Source of the DNA: Bacteroidales bacterium UBA3764
Lineage (GTDB): Bacteria; Bacteroidota; Bacteroidia; Bacteroidales; UBA932
Direction: 5' to 3'
Length of the DNA: 10,215 nt
Assembly: GCA_002371115.1 (NCBI GenBank)
Contig: DFFY01000036.1
Coordinates: 1 to 10,215 of the forward strand
Every line of letters starts with the position of its first letter. Within the stretch, counting starts at the first letter, position 1. The notes below the pieces were generated by a model. The model had not been told where the DNA came from and did not search any database. It saw only the letters and a list, made by a program, of their open reading frames with translations. This document shows, one piece after another, positions 1-4,905 of this stretch. A program made the translations under genes and the position numbers.

Positions 1-458
1 TTGTCGTAGGTGATGTAAGGGTCCTTCATGTCCACCCAATACCCTACGCGCTCGGTCATGTTCACCCATTCCCTGGTATATTTCATCACCTCTTTGCGGC
101 AGGTGGCGTTGTATTCCTCCACGGACACTTTGGTGCCGATATCTGCCTTGGTAATGCCCAGTTTCTTCTCTACGCCCAGCTCTACGGGCAAGCCGTGGGT
201 ATCCCAACCGGCACGGCGCCTGACCTGATAACCGGTCTGGGTTTTGTACCGGCAGATGGCATCCTTGATGGAGCGGGCCATCACGTGGTGGATGCCCGGC
301 ATGCCGTTGGCGCTGGGCGGTCCTTCAAAAAAGATAAACTGAGGGGCACCCTCACGGAGTTCCAGCGATTTTTCAAACGCCTGCATCCGTTTCCATCTTT
401 CCAGCACTTCCCGGCCGGTTTCCGTTAAATCCAGCCCCTTGTATTCTTTGAATGTCAT
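1..458 (-). CDS. ileS: Isoleucyl-tRNA synthetase, N-terminal part (cut by window edge)
   Basis: This class I aminoacyl-tRNA synthetase charges tRNA-Ile with isoleucine in the cytoplasm. Only the first 152 residues are visible, and the family is usually above 1000 residues. The start ATG (458-456) gives MTFKEYKGLDL. Residues 46-58 read GPPSANGMPGIHH, where GIHH (55-58) is the HIGH-type ATP-binding signature. Residues 84-93 read GWDTHGLPVE, the conserved synthetase motif that follows it. Residues 139-144 (GYWVDM) match the entry to the CP1 editing region. The gene is transcribed leftwards off the window from a promoter box at 496-503 and diverges from the cvpA-family gene at 528. Identification is secure; the rest of the protein, including KMSKS, lies outside the window. 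Confidence 0.97.
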   Translation of the reverse strand, partial: MTFKEYKGLDLTETGREVLERWKRMQAFEKSLELREGAPQFIFFEGPPSANGMPGIHHVMARSIKDAICRYKTQTGYQVRRRAGWDTHGLPVELGVEKKLGITKADIGTKVSVEEYNATCRKEVMKYTREWVNMTERVGYWVDMKDPYITYD

Positions 459-476
459 AATTTTTACCTAATTTTG
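447..476 (+). promoter_or_regulatory. Bacteroidetes-type promoter for the cvpA-family gene
   Basis: The box TAATTTTG (469-476) matches the Bacteroidetes -7 consensus TAnnTTTG exactly. TTTG at 447-450 can serve as the -33 box with an 18-base spacer, about one base short of ideal. The start point would fall near 481-484, giving a leader of roughly 45 bases before the ATG at 528. The -33 box lies inside the ileS coding region. The call rests on sequence match only. Confidence 0.6.
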
Positions 477-495
477 CACACGCTTCTTAATAGTG

Positions 496-527
496 CAAAG
501 ATAATTATTTTAAGTGGGATAAACAAC
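496..527 (-). promoter_or_regulatory. Bacteroidetes-type promoter for ileS
   Basis: Read on the minus strand, 503-496 is TATCTTTG followed by CAC, a perfect TAnnTTTG -7 box. A partial -33 box (GTTG, 527-524) lies 20 bases upstream. The start point would be near 489-490, about 31 bases before the ileS ATG. The -33 element abuts the cvpA start codon (528). The plus-strand promoter faces this one, so the two leaders would overlap by a few bases. Confidence 0.65.
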
Positions 528-1025
528 ATGAACACGCTGGACATCGTCATCCTTATTCTCTTTATCCCCGGCATCATCCGGGGCATCACCAAAGGCTTCA
601 TGGAGCAGGCCATTACCCTGGCCGGCATTGTCCTCAGCGTGTATGTGGCCTATCATTTCTCCTCCTACGCATGCAACTTCATCCAGCAGTACATCACCGT
701 GTCGGAAACCGTCTTGCACATCCTGGGCTTCGCCGCCACGCTCATCGCCGTGCTCATTGTGGTCCTTCTGCTGGCCAAACTTTTCACCAAAGCCGTGGAG
801 ATGGCCTCGCTGGGCTGGCTCAACAAGGCGCTGGGCTTCCTGTTCTCCATCCTCACCACCGCCCTGGTCCTGGGCCTGCTGGCCATTGTCTTTGACACGT
901 TGAACGTAAAGTTCGGTCTGGTAAAGAGCAACATCCTCCAGGATTCCGTGCTGTACGGTCACCTGAAGGATTTCGGTTACTTGGTATTTCCCTACATGAA
1001 ACAGCTGCTGCACCTGGGAGCTTAA
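528..1025 (+). CDS. CvpA-family integral membrane protein
   Basis: This 165-residue inner-membrane protein belongs to the CvpA / colicin V production family. Its molecular role in Bacteroidetes is not established; the E. coli member is linked to colicin V export and envelope stress. The sequence shows the family hallmark GIIRGITKG (residues 15-23) after a short hydrophobic start. Likely membrane segments are at about 4-18, 27-45, 63-86 and 101-122, followed by a short polar tail. The start at 528 is preferred over an in-frame ATG at 474 because it gives the typical N-terminus MNTLDIVILILF and lies downstream of the promoter at 469-476. It is the only plus-strand gene in the window and converges on tsaB with a 4-base gap. 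Confidence 0.88.
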   Translation: MNTLDIVILILFIPGIIRGITKGFMEQAITLAGIVLSVYVAYHFSSYACNFIQQYITVSETVLHILGFAATLIAVLIVVLLLAKLFTKAVEMASLGWLNKALGFLFSILTTALVLGLLAIVFDTLNVKFGLVKSNILQDSVLYGHLKDFGYLVFPYMKQLLHLGA

Positions 1026-1029
1026 CCCC

Positions 1030-1767
1030 CTACCAGAGCTGCTTTTTGGACACCGTGGCCACAAAGTCTTTCAGGTAGAAAGGCTCAAAGTACGCCACAT
1101 CCTCGAATTTCCCTGCCTCAAAAGCCTCAAAAGCCAGCGGCACCATGTTCCGGGCCAGCGGCTGTGCGTCCACGAAGATGCCGTCGTTTCCAAGGACTTC
1201 CCGGCACTTGAGGGCGCCGTCGCCAATGAAAAGCACCTTCCCTTCCGCCCGCTGCGCAGCAAAGGACTCCGCCGTCACCACGTGGGCTTCAATGGGCGTA
1301 ATCCGCTTCCCGTCAGGCGTATATACGGCTGTATATACTTCCATCCGACGCGCATCCAGCATGGGAACAATCCAACGATGGTTCCCATGCTCAATACTGT
1401 CTTCAACAGACTGGGGGGCTATTTCCCCAGACCCCCTGAGTCGCTGCGCTCCGATAACGCCGGCCACCAGCACATCCAGCGTCCCCACCGCCAGCAGCGG
1501 GATGCCGGCGCCGAAGGAGAGTCCCTTAGCCGTGGAAGCGCCCACGCGAAGGCCGGTATAGGACCCCGGTCCGGCGCTCACGCACACGGCGTCACAATCC
1601 TTTACGGACAAGCCGGCGGCGTCCAGAACCTCTTTCACCAGCGGCGCCGTAAGGGCCGCCTGCTGCCGCGGCTCCGTGCACACACGGTCCGCCAGCACAC
1701 GACCGTCTTCCGCCAGGCACACGGACAAGGCGGAAGCGGACGTTTCAATGCATAAGATTCTGGCCAT
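1030..1767 (-). CDS. tsaB: tRNA t6A37 biosynthesis protein TsaB, with an in-frame hairpin insertion
   Basis: TsaB is the ASKHA-fold partner of TsaD (with TsaE) in adding threonylcarbamoyl to A37 of ANN-decoding tRNAs. The 245-residue product has the family's N-terminal MARILCIETSASALSVCL, AGPGSYTGLRVG (65-76) with KGL after it (81-83), and PMLDARRMEVY (135-145). Residues about 106-134, between the N-terminal lobe and PMLDARR, are an atypical linker (QRLRGSGEIAPQSVEDS and following). It is encoded by a run of hairpins at 1358-1452, annotated separately. The ATG (1767-1765) shares its A with the TAA stop of the upstream lipoprotein gene (TAATG), so translation is probably coupled. It is the last gene of the greA-HIT-lipoprotein-tsaB operon. 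The frame stays open through the insertion, so the protein is probably functional. Confidence 0.94.
   Translation of the reverse strand: MARILCIETSASALSVCLAEDGRVLADRVCTEPRQQAALTAPLVKEVLDAAGLSVKDCDAVCVSAGPGSYTGLRVGASTAKGLSFGAGIPLLAVGTLDVLVAGVIGAQRLRGSGEIAPQSVEDSIEHGNHRWIVPMLDARRMEVYTAVYTPDGKRITPIEAHVVTAESFAAQRAEGKVLFIGDGALKCREVLGNDGIFVDAQPLARNMVPLAFEAFEAGKFEDVAYFEPFYLKDFVATVSKKQLW
1358..1452 (-). repeat. In-frame hairpin-rich insertion-like element inside tsaB
   Basis: The segment holds several inverted repeats. AGCATGGGAAC (1358-1368) and GTTCCCATGCT (1381-1391) are perfect 11-base arms around a 12-base loop. CTGT/ACAG surrounds CTTCA near 1397-1409. CTGGGG (1411-1416) pairs with CCCCAG (1425-1430). 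The end at 1440-1452 reads GGAGCGCAGCGAC on the minus strand, a motif that recurs with one change in the ribF element (4486-4498, opposite strand). The segment encodes TsaB residues about 106-137 without a stop or frameshift. One palindrome arm covers the conserved VPML codons. The boundaries are inferred from the hairpins and from where family similarity breaks down. Confidence 0.6.
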
Positions 1768-2879
1768 TACAGCTTTTTGCGAAGGTAGCTGCGGATTTCA
1801 TCGGCCGTACGGGTTTTGGCTTCCGTGTCGATGCTGCCGTCCACAATGAACCACACCATGGGCAGGCTGCCAATTCCATAGGACATCACATAAGGCGACT
1901 GCACCCCGCGGGTATCGCAGACATTCACCCAAGGCAGCTGCTGATTGCGCACCGCAGCCGCCCAGGCGCCTTTGTCGCTGTCCAGAGACACGGCATAAAT
2001 CTCGAAGCCTTTCTTGTGGAATTCCTCGTACAAGGGGACCAGCGAGGACAGGTTGAACATCTTCTGCTCCGCCGTAGAAGCCCAGAAATACACCATGGTC
2101 ACCTTCCCAAGTACATTGCTCAGTTTTACGTCCTTACCGTCGATGCCGGGCAGGTTCACGTCGATATAGCCCACCTCCCCTGCCTTCTGCAGGCGATTGT
2201 TGAGCTCCATGAGGCTAATCCGGCGCTCCGCCTCCTTCTCCAGGGCCTTCACGTAACGCGAAGCCGGATAAATGGTTTTGAGGGAATCGCACACATTTTT
2301 CATGAGCAGGCCGTCCGTAGGCTGGCTGAAAACCGCGAATGACGGATTCACCTGCTGGAAGAGTACCGGCACCACCGTCAGCGAGTGGGAATTGCCCATC
2401 ACATAGGCCAGGCGGTCCCGATAATACGCCACATAGCGGCGCGAAAGCGCCTGGTCCGGCTGGGACTCCTGCGAAAGAATGCGCAGCATGTCCCGTTGGA
2501 AAGCCTGGTAGGCATTCTCCACCTTCTGCAGTTTGTTGCTCTCCTCCGAGCCCTCTACGGAATAAGCGCCCAACGTGTCGGTTTCCACCTGCACCTTGTC
2601 CCCTTTCTGCAGCAGCAGGGAGGCAATCTGGCGCTCGCCGTGGAACAGATAGATGAATTCCGGCTTCCCGGCCTCGATATCCAGGGCATAGCTGAAATTG
2701 CCTTTGTCGTCCACCGTCACGGTATCCAGCACCTGGAAGCGGTTCACATCCAGGAGTTTGACAATCACCTGCTCGCCGGCGCCCTCATGCAGGCGGCCGG
2801 TAAGACGGGTGTTTTTCCCACAGGAAACGACGGCTGCCGTCAGGGCCACCGCCATCAACGCTTTGCTATAGCTTTTCAT
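1767..2879 (-). CDS. DUF4369/TlpA-like lipoprotein lacking the thioredoxin cysteines
   Basis: This 370-residue protein is a predicted envelope lipoprotein. It starts MKSYSKALMAVALTAAVVSC, with a lipobox VVSC and lipidation at Cys20. Residues about 25-100 resemble the DUF4369 beta-rich domain common in Bacteroidetes thiol-disulfide lipoproteins. A helical linker spans about 115-235. Residues about 238-370 have an AhpC/TSA/TlpA thioredoxin fold (VNLPGIDGKDVKLSNVLGK, then VYFWAS). The usual WCxxC is missing: after WAS (266-268) comes TAEQK, so neither catalytic cysteine is present. The cis-proline loop (GSLP, Pro340) is kept. The start at 2879 is preferred over an ATG at 2960 because it gives the signal peptide. 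It overlaps the HIT gene end by 14 bases and shares its stop with the tsaB start. Its function is unknown, and it is unlikely to be an oxidoreductase. Confidence 0.85.
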   Translation of the reverse strand: MKSYSKALMAVALTAAVVSCGKNTRLTGRLHEGAGEQVIVKLLDVNRFQVLDTVTVDDKGNFSYALDIEAGKPEFIYLFHGERQIASLLLQKGDKVQVETDTLGAYSVEGSEESNKLQKVENAYQAFQRDMLRILSQESQPDQALSRRYVAYYRDRLAYVMGNSHSLTVVPVLFQQVNPSFAVFSQPTDGLLMKNVCDSLKTIYPASRYVKALEKEAERRISLMELNNRLQKAGEVGYIDVNLPGIDGKDVKLSNVLGKVTMVYFWASTAEQKMFNLSSLVPLYEEFHKKGFEIYAVSLDSDKGAWAAAVRNQQLPWVNVCDTRGVQSPYVMSYGIGSLPMVWFIVDGSIDTEAKTRTADEIRSYLRKKL

Positions 2880-3270
2880 AAGCAGCGAAAATTTTGCCGG
2901 CAATCTCCTGCATCTGCGCAGGTTCCAGCTGTAGTTTGGGCTTACGGAAATCCATGTCACCCTCCGTCTGGAGAGGCACCAGGTGAATATGCGTATGCGG
3001 CACTTCCATTCCCAGGACTGCCACGCCCACGCGCTGGCAGGGAACGGCTTCTTTCAGCGCCACCGCCACTTTGCGGGCAAAGGCCCACAGACCTTCATAG
3101 GTGGACTCGTCCAGGTGGAAAAGGTAGTCGTCCTCCACCTTCTTGGGAATGACCAGCGTATGGCCTGCTGCGAGCGGCGAAATGTCCAGGAACGCGTAGA
3201 AATCCTCACTCTCCGCACATTTATAGGAAGGGATTTCGCCCTTGGCGATTTTGGTGAAAATGGTAGCCAT
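2866..3270 (-). CDS. HIT-family (histidine triad) nucleotide hydrolase
   Basis: This 134-residue cytoplasmic protein belongs to the Hint branch of the histidine triad family. These proteins hydrolyse nucleoside phosphoramidates or dinucleoside polyphosphates. The N-terminus MATIFTKIAKGEIPSYK is typical. Residues 27-43 (FLDISPLAAGHTLVIPK) form the conserved nucleotide-binding strand region. The signature PHTHIHLVPL (91-100) supplies the triad His92, His94 and His96. It lacks the extended C-terminus of galactose-1-phosphate uridylyltransferases and of Fhit. It starts 4 bases after the greA stop (3-base gap) and overlaps the lipoprotein start, so it sits in the middle of the greA operon. The exact substrate cannot be read from the sequence. 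Confidence 0.95.
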   Translation of the reverse strand: MATIFTKIAKGEIPSYKCAESEDFYAFLDISPLAAGHTLVIPKKVEDDYLFHLDESTYEGLWAFARKVAVALKEAVPCQRVGVAVLGMEVPHTHIHLVPLQTEGDMDFRKPKLQLEPAQMQEIAGKIFAAYEKL

Positions 3271-3273
3271 ACC

Positions 3274-3741
3274 TTACAGGGTGATTTCCAGAATTTCGAA
3301 TTTCATGACACCGCTGGGCACCTTGGCATCCACGGTTTCCCCTTTTCCATGGCCGATCAGGGCCTTGGCGATGGGCGTAGTGGCAGCCAGCAGGCCCTTG
3401 GAGAAGTCTGCTTCGCTTTCCGGCACAATCTGGAAGTTCATCACCATCTTGTTGGCGAGGTTCTTCACCTTCACCTTGGAAAGCAGCTGCACGGCGTCTG
3501 CACTGAGCTTGCTCTCGTCAATGACGCGGGCATTGGCCACCTTTTCCTTCAGGCGGGCAATCTTCACTTCCAGCAGGCCCTGCGCATCGCGCGCAGCGTC
3601 ATATTCTGCATTTTCCGAGAGGTCTCCCTTCTCACGGGCTTCCGCAATGGCGGCGGAAATCACCGGCCGCTGGGCCAGTGCATCGGCGAGTTCCTTCTTG
3701 AGTTTGTCAAGCCCCGCCTGGGTCATCATTTCTGTTGGCAT
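3274..3741 (-). CDS. greA: Transcription elongation factor GreA
   Basis: GreA binds the RNA polymerase secondary channel and stimulates cleavage of backtracked RNA, rescuing stalled complexes. The 155-residue length is typical. Residues 1-75 form the N-terminal coiled coil, with the tip motif GDLSENAEYDAARD at 39-52. Asp40 and Glu43 are the acidic residues expected to coordinate the catalytic metal. The C-terminal FKBP-like domain includes TPIAKALIGHGKGE (121-134) and ends KFEILEI. The start (3741-3739) gives MPTEMMTQAGLDKL. It is the first gene of its operon and is followed after 3 bases by the HIT gene. It has a leader of about 200 bases carrying a promoter, a possible terminator and a hairpin repeat, so expression may be controlled by premature termination. 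Confidence 0.97.
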   Translation of the reverse strand: MPTEMMTQAGLDKLKKELADALAQRPVISAAIAEAREKGDLSENAEYDAARDAQGLLEVKIARLKEKVANARVIDESKLSADAVQLLSKVKVKNLANKMVMNFQIVPESEADFSKGLLAATTPIAKALIGHGKGETVDAKVPSGVMKFEILEITL

Positions 3742-3831
3742 AATATATAACTTTTTACTTTATTCAGCCTCTCACTTCGTTGAACCCTTTTCTCAAATTC
3801 GCACAGGCCCACCCTCACTCCATCCACGTTA

Positions 3832-3877
3832 CCCCCTCCCGAAACCCCTCCCCTCGGGGGAGGGACTTTATAGGTCC
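3832..3877. repeat. C/G-rich palindromic repeat in the greA leader
   Basis: On the plus strand, CCCCCTCCC (3832-3840), GAAA and CCCCTCCCC (3845-3853) form a short tandem. CCCTCCCC (3846-3853) and GGGGAGGG (3857-3864) make a perfect 8-base stem with a TCG loop. A weaker GGAC/GTCC stem (3863-3866, 3874-3877) follows and shares two bases with the first. The form resembles dispersed intergenic hairpin repeats in Bacteroidetes genomes, but copy number cannot be judged here. It lies within the predicted greA 5' leader. Confidence 0.55.
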
Positions 3878-3899
3878 TTTGATTCAACGTTGTTTTGTC

Positions 3900-3933
3900 A
3901 AAAAAATGAGCCGACGACCGTTACCAGTCGTCG
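3900..3933 (-). terminator. Candidate intrinsic terminator between ribF and greA
   Basis: Read on the minus strand, CGACGAC (3933-3927) and GTCGTCG (3918-3912) form a 7-base stem. A T-G wobble and a G-C pair can extend it to close a GTAA (GNRA-type) tetraloop. A five-base spacer (GCTCA) follows, then seven T residues (3906-3900). It lies 27 bases beyond the ribF stop and would end the glycogen/ribF operon. It also lies just downstream of the promoter box at 3949-3956, so it may act as an attenuator in the greA leader. The spacer before the T run makes its strength uncertain. Confidence 0.55.
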
Positions 3934-3948
3934 AGCCTTATGTCATGG

Positions 3949-3979
3949 CAAAGATAACAATTACTTTTTACAATTCAAA
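3949..3979 (-). promoter_or_regulatory. Consensus Bacteroidetes promoter reading toward greA
   Basis: On the minus strand, TTTG (3979-3976) is followed by exactly 19 bases and then TATCTTTG (3956-3949). This is a full match to the -33/-7 consensus TTTG-N19-TAnnTTTG. The start point would be near 3943. The -33 box overlaps the last codons of ribF. No comparable box was found between here and the greA start, so this is the best candidate for the greA operon promoter even though a hairpin with a T run follows within about 45 bases. Confidence 0.7.
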
Positions 3980-4905
3980 GCATCCTGCGCCAATTGAGTC
4001 TGCAGGGCCTCCAGGGAGGGGAACTTGCGCTCGTCGCGGAGACGGCGCACGAAGCGCAGGCGCAGCGGCAGACCGTAAATATCCTCGTCAAAGTCCAGGA
4101 TATGCGTCTCGATGGTGCGGGCGGCACCGCCCACCGTGGGCCGCATGCCTATGTTGCACATGCCCCGAAACTGACGGCCCAGCACCTCCACGTCCACCAC
4201 ATACACACCATTTCCGGGCACCAGCTTGAGCGGCTCGTACAGCTGCATGTTCGCCGTAGGGAATCCGATAGTCCGGCCCAGCCGGTTCCCGGCCACCACC
4301 ACCCCATAGAGCTCATACCCATACCCCAGCATGGCATTTGCATCCTCCACCCTTCCCTCCTGCAGCGCCTTCCGAATCTTTGTAGAAGAAATGACGGGCG
4401 CGTTTGGGTCTCCGGAAACCATTGCCGCCCGTGGCCATGTGAACGGGAGGGGCCCAACGGCCAGAAGGGACGTTGGGAGGGACGAGGAGCGAAGCGACGA
4501 AGGTTTCCGGGACTCAAATGCGCCCGTCAATGCGTCTATCGTTAATCTGTCGCTCCCTATCCGGTTGTCATAGCCCATGACCACGAGCGAGGCGCCGTAG
4601 CGGTCCCGGAGCATCTCCAGATACTCCTCCGCCGTCATGGCCGCGAATGCCCGCGTGAAGGGCAGTACTTCCACCCGGTCAATCCCCGCAGCCGCGAGCA
4701 GCGCCTTCTTCTCCTCCAGGGTGGTCAGTATCCTGAACTCCCGCGCATCCTGTTGCAAAACCGTCCTCGGATGCGGCCAGAACGTTACCACAACGGCCTC
4801 CTCCCCCCGTTCCCGGGCAGAGGAGACCACTGCGGAAAGCACATGACGGTGCCCCAGATGGACACCGTCAAAAAAACCTGTGGTTACTACAGCCACTTCA
4901 CGCAC
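3961..4905 (-). CDS. ribF: Bifunctional riboflavin kinase / FAD synthetase, with an in-frame hairpin insertion
   Basis: RibF phosphorylates riboflavin to FMN and adenylates FMN to FAD. The 314-residue product has the nucleotidyltransferase domain first: TTGFFDGVHLGHRHVL (8-23), TFWPHPRTVL (41-50), MGYDNRIGSDR (110-120) and ISSTKIRKALQEG (172-184). The C-terminal riboflavin kinase domain includes LGRTIGFPTANM (209-220), GMCNIGMRPTVGG (248-260) and ETHILDF (266-272). Between residue 120 and ISSTKIR the linker is about 50 residues long, against roughly 30 expected. It reads as a serine/proline-rich, non-homologous segment (ESRKPSSLRSSSLPTS and following) encoded by a large inverted-repeat element (4393-4528). 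The gene starts within the end of the phosphorylase gene (19-base overlap), so translation is coupled. Activity of the FAD synthetase half depends on the insertion being tolerated. Confidence 0.95.
   Translation of the reverse strand: MREVAVVTTGFFDGVHLGHRHVLSAVVSSARERGEEAVVVTFWPHPRTVLQQDAREFRILTTLEEKKALLAAAGIDRVEVLPFTRAFAAMTAEEYLEMLRDRYGASLVVMGYDNRIGSDRLTIDALTGAFESRKPSSLRSSSLPTSLLAVGPLPFTWPRAAMVSGDPNAPVISSTKIRKALQEGRVEDANAMLGYGYELYGVVVAGNRLGRTIGFPTANMQLYEPLKLVPGNGVYVVDVEVLGRQFRGMCNIGMRPTVGGAARTIETHILDFDEDIYGLPLRLRFVRRLRDERKFPSLEALQTQLAQDALNCKK
4393..4528. repeat. Intragenic inverted-repeat element in ribF
   Basis: The arms at 4393-4420 (28 bases, starting GACGGGCGCGTTTGGG) and 4502-4528 (27 bases) are reverse complements with only about three differences. 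They enclose 81 bases. Inside are a perfect stem CCCAACG (4453-4459) / CGTTGGG (4471-4477) and the motif GGAGCGAAGCGAC (4486-4498), which recurs with one change in the tsaB element on the other strand. The element covers RibF residues about 126-171 and keeps the frame open. No target-site duplication is evident. It has the form of a small non-autonomous palindromic element, but its family is not recognised. Confidence 0.7.

Larger units (their letters stand above)
3742..3960. other. Gene-free region between ribF and greA
   Basis: These 219 bases contain no convincing gene. From right to left they hold the -7 box of the greA promoter (3949-3956), a hairpin with a T run (3900-3933), the C/G-rich hairpin repeat (3832-3877), and about 90 bases with no evident structure. 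The last stretch ends in an A/T-rich run (3742-3760) just before the greA ATG. The A/T-rich run may help translation initiation, as Bacteroidetes starts usually lack Shine-Dalgarno pairing. A small RNA in the leader is possible. Confidence 0.6.

Noticed and set aside
474..527. Upstream ATG for the cvpA-family gene at 474
   Set aside because: It lies within or before the predicted transcription start and adds a polar stretch not seen in the family. The ATG at 528 is preferred.
1157..1158. Glu in place of Met before the pyridoxal-phosphate lysine of the phosphorylase (SGEK; the coordinates here are residue numbers of the fusion protein, not base positions)
   Set aside because: As far as I recall, this branch of alpha-glucan phosphorylases commonly has SGEK, so it does not indicate loss of activity.
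2880..2960. Longer N-terminus for the lipoprotein gene from an ATG at 2960
   Set aside because: It would put 27 residues rich in Arg and Trp before a clean lipoprotein signal peptide and would overlap the HIT gene by 95 bases. The ATG at 2879 gives a proper lipobox.
3771..3795. GGGTTCAA on the minus strand, resembling a tRNA T-loop
   Set aside because: There is no matching acceptor stem, anticodon arm or D arm around it.
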